Below, one piece after another: positions 38,601 through 48,331 of a stretch of DNA of 64,000 bases. A program made the position numbers and the translations under genes. The stretch is from Phallusia mammillata (taxonomy: Eukaryota; Chordata; Ascidiacea; Phlebobranchia; Ascidiidae). The number at the start of each line of letters is the position of its first letter. Positions within the stretch are counted from its first letter, which is position 1. The DNA is taken from positions 1-64,000 of the forward strand of contig QLIY01000246.1 of NCBI GenBank assembly GCA_003260075.1, written 5' to 3'. The notes beneath the pieces were generated by a model, which did not search any database, was not told the origin of the DNA, and worked only from the letters and a program-made list of their open reading frames with translations.

Positions 38601-41600
38601 ATTTCTTCAATATTTTGAAGCTTTAGTTTCAAATTTTGCCTAAAACGTACAATTATTCCATTAAATTTATCCACCAAACTGCATGTGGTCGTGCATGTTT
38701 CAATTTCCAATTAAAAAATTCCTCGAATTCAGTTTTCTGATTACAACCACTTTAAACCTTGATATTTTCTTTCAGCCTGTACTTTCAGGATTGTGGCCAA
38801 CCATATTTTTTTAATCTGAAATTTGGTCAAATAACCAAATTTTTTATTGTGATGAGGTACACTATGTTTTGGTAATAAGTAAGACACCCCCCCCCCAGGA
38901 TTGTGGCCAACCATATTTTTTTAATCTGAAATTTGGTCAAATAATTTTATTGTGATGAGGTACACTATGTTTTGGTAATAAGTAAGACCAAATGTGGATA
39001 AAGTATTGTCATGCACTCTCGCATTTTGCCGGAACGTGAAATAAGAGTTTCAACCTAAAAACAATTAATTCGTCTAACTGTTTCCAAGTCACAACCTCAA
39101 CTCGTGTTTTAATTCGACGCTGTTCGTAATAAGGAGATAATTAAGATATACCATGTTAATAATTCTCACGCCCCCCCCCCCACAACCTCAACTCGTGTTT
39201 TAATTCGACGCTGTTCGTAATAAGGAGAAAATTAAGATATACCATGTTAATAGTTTCCATATGTTTGTAGGAGTCTGTTTTGTTGGTGTTTACGACTCAA
39301 CAGGACTTCGCTATCTTCTACTCGCCCCGATGTGTGTTTACCTGCTGGTTGGAATCATCCTTCTTCTCACAGGTGAGTTGTGGAAGGAATCACTACAAAA
39401 TCTCGGATGTTGTTGTTTTGTCACAACACCATGCAGCGAAACGTTGCGATACCTAGATTAAAATCTTATGTTGTGAGCGGATTTATTTTTAGACAGAGGT
39501 TTAAGAAATTTCAGTAAAACTACTAAATCTGTCGCTGTGTTTCATCTGTGATCAGAATGATCTGTGTTTATCTGATTTTAATGGCCCTGAATCGTCGCAG
39601 TTGCTTTACTTGAAAGAAGATTTCAATAATAAAAAGATTTACTGTGTTAAAAAAACGTTTTGGTTCGAATCGTAATCCGCTAATTTAGAAAATCTTTAAT
39701 GAAACTTTGCGAATTCCCTTTTAACGAGCCAAAATACAGAAATAACCGCGAGAAATGAACTCTTCAAATCCTGCTTCGTATCTTTCCGCAATCTTATCAA
39801 TTTCCCGGGAAAACCTTATCTCAATCCCGCGTCGGTGTTTGTCAACTTTGCTGTTGAGGTCAAACATCTCGTATTTCGCAGTTTTTACCTGAAGTTGAGC
39901 AAATATTGTCGCGATAAAACCAAGATAACTCACCCGTGCGCTGTTATACCGAGGTTGAATCGAGTCTTAGTGGTTGGGAATTGATTTACTGCTTGTGTCG
40001 TTGTGAAAACATCGGACAAACATTATCGCTTGCTGATTTTATTCCTCTCATTCGATTTTCACGTGTTCAAATATTGTCTCAGTGATTCTACAAGTTTCCA
40101 CATCCGTGTTTAAGTTCAGACAATTTCTCATAAAAATACATGCAAGCTATGGATGTAAAATACGGAGCAAAAATATGGCTTGATCACAAAACAAAACTGG
40201 CTAATAACTAGTAAATATTAAATATGTTCCATTTTAAACGTTTTACCGAAGGTTGTTGTCACTGTTTTGTCTTTGGATTATGTTCTGTGTCAACGCGGAT
40301 ATGTTTCTATTTCTTATCAACAGTTGTTCATCGGTGCAAGTTTTTTTGCCTTTTCCAAAATGTATCAGCTTTTTGAATAGTTTTAGCATGTCATGCTGTA
40401 AATAGTCAAAACCTGATGTTTTGTTAAATTTTCTGAACATTTTTCTCTTTCAGGATTCTTCTGCCTGAACCGAGTCCGCAAGAGTTTGCAGGATGACGAG
40501 GAAAACAAGAAGAAGTTGGCGAAGTTCATGTTGAGGATCGGAGTATTCAGTGTCATGTTCATTATCCCACAGGTAAGTGAAGTTTCGTGTTGACAACGAT
40601 TCCACTGAATTACAATCCCCCTCCCATATCTCAGTGAACAAATCGCTTACATTCTGTGCAAATGTTTATTTGGCATCTGCCTCCCAACTTATTCTGTTGC
40701 CAAACTTTTCAACGAGGCGTTTTTATGAAAACGTTTCTACCCGCTTAAGTGTAACGGTTAAAAACCTGAACGTCCCTGTTTGTTTTCAAATGAAATTCTT
40801 TGGGTTTTCTACATTTTTAGCGATCACGGCACACTGGTGTATAAATCACATTACGCCAGGTCCATTGAATGCGCCATACTAAAGTGTAGCGCTTCTAAAC
40901 CTCTCTGTTTGTTTTCAAATGTAATTCTCGGAGTTTTCTATATTTTTGCGAAGTTTTTGACAATAATTATTCCCGGCAGATGTGTCTGATCATCATCTTC
41001 GTGGTTGAAGACATGAACCGATCGCGGTGGGAGGCGGCTTGGTACGTCAGGTCATGTGACCACTACGCTGTCCCGTGTCCTGCGTCATCGGATCCTGTTG
41101 GGAAGTTGGCTGCAGGTGAGGAAGATTGAGAGGGAATTTGCTCTGTTGTGTTTGCAGTCTGTCGGAAACAAATTGTTAAAAATTGTTCACAAAATTTATT
41201 CATAAACAAACAAACTTATATGCATTGGCGGGATTCAGCCGGTTCGCACCGGTTCTATAGAACCGTCTCACGAAATTTTACTGGTTACTGTTAATGGACT
41301 TGTTGTAACAGAACCGGCTGAAAAATATGACTTTTGTGATAGAATCGGCTGACAAAAAAATTAAATCCCACCACTGGTTATTTGGGATTAAACTAAAGTT
41401 CGTCACACACAGAATGAACGAATCCGTTGATATTAAACTTTATGTTTTTCGCTTCAGGCGATCCTCGACCCCATTTTATGTTGTTTATGGTGAAGTACAC
41501 GATGATGTTGATCGTCGCTCTCCCTCCGCTGTTCTGGGTCACCAGCAAGAAAACTATGAAGTCCTGGAAAGGATTTTTCTCTAATGTTGGGTGGGTGAAA

Positions 41601-42573
41601 TATTTTAAATATTTCGTCAGAGACTTCATTTGTAATGGAAATAGCAACGAATGTTTGTCTGTTTAGTAACAAGACACTGACCTTTCATGAATTTATTTAC
41701 AAAGCACACTTTTCTTTTGGTGCAAACAATAGCAACTCATGCCTCCTTTGGTCTTCTGTAGTTCTGTGCCAGTAATAATTAATCTTCTTTTTACACCGTT
41801 ATTTGAACTTTTCCTCACAGATCGTCGAACAACACTTCATTCAACACAACCCAAACCCGGTTGCTTAACGACTCCAACGGTCCTCACGCAAAAGGTGAGT
41901 TTCTAATTCCCAGTTGACCTTAACCTTGACGTTAACACGGTTATTCCCCCAATGTAGACCGTGACGCGAAGTTGGTGACGCAACAAACAGCGAAAGATCA
42001 CGTGTTTGGGAATTTCCGGGATTCTGGTCTTCACGGTTCGTCGGCTTCAGTGGCCGCCGCAATTGCTTCAAGATCCGCAAACGGTTCGTTCACTTTGTTT
42101 GAATGCAAGGCTGAAGAATAAATGGTTTCTCTTCACTCAAAAAGTGAAAAAAAAATTAGCACCACGTTTAACAAACTTAGCAAGGAAGCGACTTTTGACA
42201 TCACAAAATTTGTCTTCGAAAATTTTAAACTTAAATTCATTAGGATATATCATAAATTGTAACGCCCTTTTTGACTGAATTTGTGAGAGATTTTCAAACT
42301 TAGTTTACCCGATTTCTTTTCCAAATCTGCAGTATTGGTTGGGGAAGATTTAATTTTTATTCAATTAAAAACGAATCACCAAAAACGACAGTTGAGTCGA
42401 ATTCACACGTTGCGTGAGAAGATACAGAAAAACGTGTTTACTTATATTTTGTTCACTTCATGTTAATAATCTCACCACCGACTTTTCAGATCGTCAGACT
42501 CGTTGGGATGAATTGACAGACACTGAGTTCAGCAGCGAAACGAACAGCGAACTATCCCGTGCGATCGCGTACG

Positions 42574-42656
<83 letters not shown>

Positions 42657-43151
42657 CCAGCCGGGCGCGTTGCCAAGGACAACCGAGCGGAGGGTTACCA
42701 CGGCAACCACGCGAAGAAACCGAACGGAAGCGCTCAGGGGGATTTCCGCCGCAAAATTGTCGCCGCTTCGGTTGAGAGCAACAAAGTTGGGGGTGCACAG
42801 TGTGATACAGCGCCACCTGCGGCCAAAAAATCCTCACCTAGCAACGCCCCAACGACTGTGACGTCACAAAATCTGATTGTTGCGAAACAGATTTCCACGA
42901 ATTCCGGAAGTTCGTCGATAATCACGAAACAATCGAACGCTGGTTTAAATGTTCAACTTCCAAAAGGTGGTACAACGACATCCAGTGTCCGCTCATACAC
43001 AGAATCTGACACAATACCGATGCCCGGTTCAACTGCCAAAAGGTTTAAGCAATGTGCGCCCCCAAAACCCCGCACTCCCCCACCTCTACCGCCACCTAGA
43101 GTGGAATCGGCAAAACCTCAGGATGGGGCTGAACGGGCTTTGTCGGTTTGA
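30105..43151 (+). CDS. fzd3/6: Frizzled receptor, FZD3/6 class
   Basis: Seven-pass Wnt/planar-polarity receptor. Exons: 30105-30644, 31058-31218, 32704-32865, 33541-33652, 34226-34328, 37106-37288, 39271-39372, 40454-40572, 40980-41115, 41458-41590, 41821-41894, 41958-42083, 42490-43151; frame is continuous, giving about 870 residues including a false poly-Pro stretch. Signal peptide at residues 1-25; cysteine-rich Wnt-binding domain at about 30-145 (HPLISTSCSRYLPLYLCAVH, PPCRELCEKV, FGIRWPVTC). The seven membrane segments include RFRYPERPIIFYAFSYF, TVLFMILYYFTGVNGAIWW and LPPLFWVTSKKT. The Dishevelled-binding KTxxxW motif is present (KKTMKSWKGFF). The text around TM7 (LFMVKYTMMLIVALP, FWVTSKKT) fits FZD3/6 better than other classes. 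The long Ser/Thr/Pro-rich tail ends GAERALSV. Introns carry MITEs and many apparent allele duplications. Confidence 0.95.
31748..32096. mobile_element. hAT-like MITE with 8-bp target duplication
   Basis: Flanked by perfect GTATAAGC at 31740-31747 and 32097-32104. Ends CAGTGTTTCTTAACCTTTTT and TGGTTAAGAACCCCTG are imperfect inverted repeats. 349 bp, AT-rich, non-coding, in the second Frizzled intron. Confidence 0.85.
32648..32690. other. 43-base C run in Frizzled intron 2
   Basis: Ends 13 bases before the acceptor of exon 3 (32704), so it removes or pads intron sequence next to the splice site without touching coding sequence. Confidence 0.75.
33039..33524. repeat. Two direct repeat pairs split by C runs, Frizzled intron 3
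   Basis: Pair 1: 33039-33159 and 33171-33291 (begin AAATTCCCTGTTTCTTTTTA). Pair 2: 33305-33404 and 33415-33524 (begin GAGTGCAGCCATCTCTCGCG). Spacers are 10-11 C. Confidence 0.85.
33781..34002. mobile_element. hAT-like MITE, Frizzled intron 4
   Basis: Ends CAGTGGTCGGCAACCACCGG and AAAAAGGTTGCCGACCCCTG are inverted repeats; the interior holds GGTCCGCGA motifs near both ends. A related copy is at 37370-37604. No exact target duplication. Confidence 0.7.
34595..34890. repeat. Direct repeat pair split by 11 C, Frizzled intron 5
   Basis: Copy 1 34595-34738, C run 34739-34749, copy 2 from 34750; both begin GTCGCTAATACCTTCTGGGC. Confidence 0.85.
35190..35781. repeat. Two direct repeat pairs split by C runs, Frizzled intron 5
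   Basis: Pair 1: 35190-35333 and 35344 to about 35490 (begin ATTCCAAGTTCAAATCAGAT); the first copy is itself preceded by a C run at 35180-35189. Pair 2: 35571-35671 and 35682-35781 (begin GATAAAACGAACATAATTAG). Confidence 0.85.
35922..36327. repeat. Direct repeat pair split by MITE fragment and N
   Basis: Copy 1 35922-36072, an hAT-like end (CAGGGGTGGGCAAACTTTTC at about 36074), N at 36175, copy 2 36176-36327. Both copies begin GGCAACAACCGCCATTCTCC. One allele seems to carry the MITE and the other not. Confidence 0.8.
36510..37078. repeat. Direct repeat pair of 284 bp split by N
   Basis: Copy 1 36510-36793, N at 36794, copy 2 36795-37078, nearly identical. Each contains one unit of the dispersed CTGATAA...GACGTCGAAACGTCGG element on the minus strand (about 36643-36745 and 36928-37030). 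Confidence 0.85.
36643..36745 (-). repeat. Dispersed element with hammerhead-like signature
   Basis: Minus strand reads CTGATAAAGGCGACC...GACGTCGAAACGTCGGAATA, then AGAGCTCTAGAAACTTGG and TATTATGCCTGGCAGCA. Relatives: 36928-37030 (-), 31248-31300 (-) and 25166-25235 (-) for the CTGCCAGGCATAATA part, 44741-44810 (+) and 60907-60945 (+) for the CTGATGA...GACGTC part. Family not named with certainty. Confidence 0.6.
37370..37604. mobile_element. hAT-like MITE, Frizzled intron 6
   Basis: Ends CAGTGGTCGGCATCCGCCGG and AAAAAGGTTGCCGAATCCCTG (imperfect inverted repeats); interior similar to 33781-34002. Confidence 0.65.
38323..39256. repeat. Three direct repeat pairs split by C runs, Frizzled intron 6
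   Basis: Pairs: 38323-38469 with 38480-38627; 38787-38886 with 38897-38987; 39091-39170 with 39182-39256. C spacers at 38470-38479, 38887-38896 and 39171-39181. Copies differ by occasional substitutions or a short indel. Confidence 0.85.
42575..42655. other. 81-base C run inside the last Frizzled exon
   Basis: Lies in the cytoplasmic tail between LSRAIAY and GRVAKDN. Frame is preserved, giving a false run of about 27 prolines. Real tail sequence is probably missing here. Confidence 0.8.
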
Positions 43152-44016
43152 GACGGAAGCGGGTTTCCGGTTTCAGTCAGCAACTCTTTATGTCGGTCCC
43201 TTTCGAATCGGATATTCAAAATATAACGGAACCACTGATACAAGTCTGGAAATGTTGATCCAAAGTTTAAGTTATTATGGGGCGTTTTCTGTAAAAGCCA
43301 ACCTGGTGTAGAAATACTTACTCTACAAGAAAGCGCTGAATAATATGTCTTTACAGAGTTTTGCGACATTTTTGCACACAATATTTGCAGCCTATTATGA
43401 TCGAACAGATGTTTCGAATTGATGCGTCCGATTTTTGTGTTCCACTGTGCCACCTAGTGTTCAATGAACTGTACCAAATTGTTTTGCAATACACCTTCAA
43501 TCGTTGTGATATTAAGACAACTTCTTTTTTGGTCAAACGTTGCCTGATCTTGAGAAATATAATATTAAAGTTTCCTACAATCAAAGTTATTTTGTATCCT
43601 AAGTTTGTTTTTAGCTAAACGATAGCTCTGAGGTTTTGGATTTTGCATTATTTTGTACTAAGTTATCTCAAAGCCTATAAGTTCTACTTTATAATCATCC
43701 CAGATTCTTATTCCCTTTCCTCGGGTAAGCCAATGTTACCAGGTCGCAGAAAATAAGGTGCAATATAGCAAATTACCTTAAATTACGGCGCGTAGCCTAA
43801 TTGATCGGAAATTTGGAATTAAAAAAACGTATTAGAATCGCTCACTAATATCGCACTAAAGTAGTTTAAAAGGCATTTAAAATCCGAGCATCTCCTCAAG
43901 CTGCACAATCTATAAATCTATTTAAGGCCACATGTTGTGAAATTTATCACATAGGCTACCCTTTTGGGCCTAATATTCACACTTGCGTTTAGGGTGGTAC
44001 CAAACACTACCGATGG

Positions 44017-44512
44017 CAGTGGCGTAGGCAGGCAACAATTTTGGGAGGGGCCAAATAGTTTGCTGTCTAATACAACTTTTTTGCTAATGCTCGGCATAAG
44101 GCGTGCTTTTACCAAACACGTGACTTGACAAACTTTTGGACGGGACAGCCAAAGGCTTTATTGATTTATTCCATGTCCACATAAATATACCCCCCCCCCC
44201 CATTACAAACTTTTAAATAAATATTTGATAACGGATTTCCTATGTCTGGCAAATGCTTAGTTATCTGGTTTTACCTGTTTGAACACAAGTAACTAAATTG
44301 TAACAATCATTGGCTGGAAAAAGTTATTTTACATTACTTTGTACAGTTCCACTTTAAGTCAAAACATATGTTTCAAAGCAGTCAACCATACACAAAGTTA
44401 GCCATCGTAACAATTTACAAACAGGTTTACATATTCAGTGGCGTAGCTAGGGAGGGGCCAAAGGGGCCATGGCGCCTCCCAAATTTGTCCCCCCCCCCTA
44501 GCTACGCCACTG
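44017..44512. mobile_element. Short MITE in a chimeric assembly join
   Basis: Outer ends CAGTGGCGTAGG (44017) and GCTACGCCACTG (ending 44512) are flanked by perfect ACCGATGG at 44009-44016 and 44513-44520. Inside lie a 12-base C run (44190-44201) and a 235-bp copy of 48097-48331. A second left end CAGTGGCGTAGCTAGG starts at 44436. The last 77 bases form a compact element with perfect inverted ends. Confidence 0.7.
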
Positions 44513-44740
44513 ACCGATGGTACAGCATGTTAACGCTTATACTACCCCAAAAGGGCGTCTGAGATTGAATTATTCTGTTATTGCGATTACAAACCCTTAC
44601 CTTGACCCAAATACCTCAAAAGATCAGCATTTTTATAAGTTTGGTTGCTTAAATTGCGTATTTTTGAGCCTACAGCCACTATGGATACCGTGTGGGACAA
44701 CTGCAATGACTTACATATTTTGTCACTGAACCGAATCCCC

Positions 44741-44810
44741 TGATGAAGACGACCTGTATAGGACGTCGAAACGTCGGAATAAAATCACATTTGCCGGAAG
44801 AGCTCTTTAA
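44741..44810 (+). repeat. Dispersed element with CTGATGA...GAAA signature
   Basis: Reads CTGATGAAGACGACCTGTAT then AGGACGTCGAAACGTCGGAA, followed by GAAGAGCTC. GACG and CGTC can pair between CTGATGA and GAAA, as stem II does in a hammerhead ribozyme. Same family as the copies in Frizzled intron 5. Confidence 0.6.
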
Positions 44811-45713
44811 ACTTGAACCAAACTTTATTGGTTTAAACTTAACAAAATTTATGTCCTGGTTAAAAAAAATACATGCGGTAAAAGCATTACATTACAAACA
44901 TATTGTTACAGATTTTAAGTTCCGTGCTTGAAAAAAACTATTTTTGATCGGCATTAAATCTACGATCTCTATGTGGTAAGGTCGATAGAAGGGAAAAATT
45001 GCGTGCCACTGTCAAATTTTCGGTAAATTTGGTTTAAAATTATCAGGTTTGTGCTTCATTTTAATGGTTTACGAGTTTGTTTAACTTTTTAGGGACGTTT
45101 TTGATTTGTTTTGTAGATCAGTTTTCTGGCCTGGGAGTGGGACTATAGGTATTGTAAAATGTTTAGCCATTTAGAAATTACCAGATTGTTTTTAGTTAAC
45201 TTGTAACGTCGTGTCGTGGAAATGAACTGCTTCAGTTAAATTACTCAGTGTCATTACGTCCTGATTAAACGAAAGTATAACGAAGTATAATGTTCTCTTC
45301 ATTTTTTTTTATATATGTGTAAGCTGCAAGGCAAGCAATGTTAAACAATTAAATAGTGATTGTTACTCACTGACTCATGTTAAACATATCTTCAAAGTAA
45401 CATTTAGATAATATTTCGATTAGAATAAGAAAATACTTCTAGCAATAAGGTACAAACTATAGAAACCAATTTCTCTGTGTAAACATTTTTCAACTCAAAG
45501 ACTCAAATTTGTCAGAAATTTTACCAACAAAACTGTGTAACTGAAACTGAATTGTTTTAGTTAATGCATTAAGGGTGTGATTAAAACATACAAAACACAA
45601 AAGGCAAAAGTGTAGCAAAGTGTTTCGATAGCTGGACATCAAACTTGGCTTCTGTGTTTGTAGTGCTCGTTAATCACAAATAATAAACCAGTTAAGATGC
45701 ACATAAATTCATA

Positions 45714-45954
45714 CTGGGATCAGCCCTGAAGCGTCTATGCAGACCAGCGATCACGGCACAACAGTGCTTGTGATTCGACTTTCGGCAGATTCTCCACTGG
45801 GCCTGTGTAGCTCAGTTGGTAGAGCGCGAGTCCCGGAAAGACTCCTGTCGTGGGTTCGAATCCCACCGCAGGCTAGATTTTTCTAGCCTACGCCTTGCCA
45901 TATGGTGGTGAATGCTTGGTGACCGGCTGATTCGGTATAGCGCCTTCAATGGGC
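45714..45954 (+). mobile_element. tRNA-derived SINE, family A (near-intact tRNA-like head)
   Basis: A leader starting CTGGGATCAGCCCTGAAGCG precedes a tRNA-like body at 45799-45873. The body has a 7-bp acceptor (GCCTGTG with CGCAGGC), a D arm GCTCAGTTGGTAGAGC, a perfect anticodon stem GAGTC/GACTC and a T arm GTGGGTTCGAATCCCAC. The anticodon loop CCGGAAA has C where tRNAs have U33, and there is an extra base before the stem, so it is not a working tRNA. The tail (GAATGCTTGGTGACCGGCTG) runs into the N gap. Other copies: 50233-50460 (-), about 53455-53585, and a fragment at 6838. Confidence 0.75.
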
Positions 45955-46009
45955 NNNNNNNNNNNNNNNNNNNNNNNNNNNNNNNNNNNNNNNNNNNNNN
46001 NNNNNNNNN
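45955..46009. other. Assembly gap (run of N)
   Basis: 55 unknown bases, directly at the right end of a SINE copy. Confidence 0.98.
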
Positions 46010-48096
46010 AGTTTATCACATAACAAAACTATAAAGTATAAACAATAAGCGCTGTCGCCCACTGCATACAGTTTGGAAAACAATGTCATAAACTGCCCAA
46101 CAAACTAGTTTTTGACATTTTTGTCCTTTCCAAATGATTCGTTAAGACATGAGCAAGCTTATGAAACCAAAATAACAGACGAAAGACATTATAGATACAG
46201 CTGAGCTTAGACTACGACTGAAGTACCTTGACTGGTACTCTGCGGTTGGATAAAGTAAACCTGAATCAGAATTGGTCTAGCCTCGTCCAACAACGCCACT
46301 ATTCAGTTTGATGCCATTTAAAAGACATTTTTTGCAACAATCCAATCTAAAATGGCCGCTGTTAAGAATTGGCTGCAGACAGTGCACACTGTTTCAACCG
46401 AAAAGGTTTCATCAGTGTAGCTGGTGACAAGACTTGACCTTATGTAGGAATAAAAAAAAGTATAGCCAGGCTATATTCGTTTTGTTTGGCTAAATTACCA
46501 AACCTCACCAATATAACTTATCATTTTATCGGACATCGCATTATATTACCGGCAGGTTTCTTTACCACAATAATCTCACAAAAAACATTCACCCCGATTT
46601 AAAACACTCTTTGCTCAAGTTTATGTCGAACACACCCGTTAACACAAATACGACGCTCATTGCCGTGATGACGTCATACGACGTGTAGTGGCCAGTGAAG
46701 TAGTATAGTTGGTTTTATTACACTGTATTGTGGTGTGTTTGCACAGTGGGTTAAGCCCATACAGGCAATGTATGTCATGACAATGAGCAAGCCTATTTGT
46801 ACGTTCCTTAATAGGATGTGTTTAAGCGGTTTATTACTGCACAGTCAACTATATAGAAACCCAAAGCATATAACTCACGCTTGTCAACACTACATAGCAA
46901 AATGTAAGGTTTCATACTCCACTTTTTTAATGCACTATACCTACATTTTAGTAAGATTGATGTGTACAGTCGACGTAGTGGAATTAAACTGCCTCACGAA
47001 GCAAATCGTACCAAAACAATCGCGCTAATTTGTTACTTACTTCGATTTACATTGATGCTGAGTTGCTGACAAAATTATGTCCAATAAATTATACTACAAA
47101 GGTGCAACAAAAGGTTCTGTACTGCTTACTTTGATACGTCTTACCTTACCATCAACATTTATCCTTAAAACCAATTTTACGCATGTCCTGCTGCTGGACG
47201 CTCTCAAGCACGAAGATTACGCCTTGTTGAACTCATATCAACTAGTCTTAAGCATTATAATCACTCTGCTGGCTTACCTGCCTAAAAAAATGTCAGTCCA
47301 AAAACGCCAATCATGCCTGGAAGTGGTAAAGCGTTCACAAAACACAGATAACAATCAGAGTTTCACAACCAGCATGTTGTGAAGCGTGGCCTAAGAGCTG
47401 GTAAGATTTGTCGCAAAACGTTACTGCTATTGTGAATAGCGAGGAACAATAACATTCGTAGCATATCCAAGTTTGGGAAAATAGCAAAGGGGAAGGTGGT
47501 TTGGTCAGCAAATAGAGATTTCACTTGAAGGGCTGCTGGTTTAGAAATAGGCGGTATCGATTATGAAAGGCTAACATTTCGAATGCCTGGTTGAGTTCAT
47601 AAGTTGGACACAAACTTTAGCAATTGACATTCTCAGGTTAGCTGCTTAAGTGTTCGCATCTCCGTGAAAACGATGTTACAAGCACTAAATAAAGCGATCG
47701 GCAAAAACTTACTGCCAATAGTAGAATAGTGCAATAAAATACCTATCTATAGTTACAAATGTTGAAGGATTCAAAATGAGCTGCACATTAAAAGGACGCA
47801 GCCATTCATGGACCCATTAAGAAATTAAACGCTTATAAAAGCAGGGAATTTTAAAGAGGACGGAAAAAGGTAAATTCTTTACCAACAACTCACACAAGCC
47901 TTTTATCTCAAATAATCACTCGTAGATTCATTAAAAACAAACAAATCTTACAGGCCATCCGCACATTGTTTACTTATGGACGGTCGTAAAACTCGTCAGC
48001 AAATATTACGAGTTTTAATGACGAAAGCACTGCCGTCATCCATTGAGAAATAACACTTGTTTAATGAATTGCTCATAGCACCGGAGATTAAAGTTT

Positions 48097-48331
48097 CATT
48101 ACAAACTTTTAAATAAATATTTGATAACGGATTTCCTATGTCTGACAAATGCTTAGTTATCTGGTTTTATCTGTTTGAACACAAGTAACTAAATTGTAAC
48201 AATCATTGGCTGGAAAAAGTTATTTTACATTACTTTGTACAGTTCCACTTTAAGTCAAAACATATGTTTCAAAGCAGTCAACCATATACAAAGTTAGCCA
48301 TCGTAACAATTTACAAACAGGTTTACATATT
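48097..48331. repeat. 235-bp segment duplicated at 44201-44435
   Basis: Begins CATTACAAACTTTTAAATAA and ends GGTTTACATATT; the two copies differ at only a few bases although 3.9 kb apart. Here it is embedded in ordinary sequence, so this is the likelier native location. Confidence 0.85.

Noticed and set aside
23830-39256. CRISPR-like or immune-type repeat array
   Set aside because: Each repeated segment is different and occurs only twice; this is an assembly pattern in a eukaryotic locus.
42494-42861. Alternative-frame poly-Gly/poly-Pro frames over the Frizzled tail
   Set aside because: Shadows of the C run; the Frizzled frame is fixed by splice phase and the Ser/Pro-rich tail.
45799-45873. 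Functional tRNA gene with anticodon GGA
   Set aside because: Non-canonical C33, one extra base before the anticodon stem, and repeated flanks point to a SINE head.
46735-47382. Two adjacent open frames of about 100 codons (+)
   Set aside because: No domain, no start context, composition like surrounding non-coding DNA.
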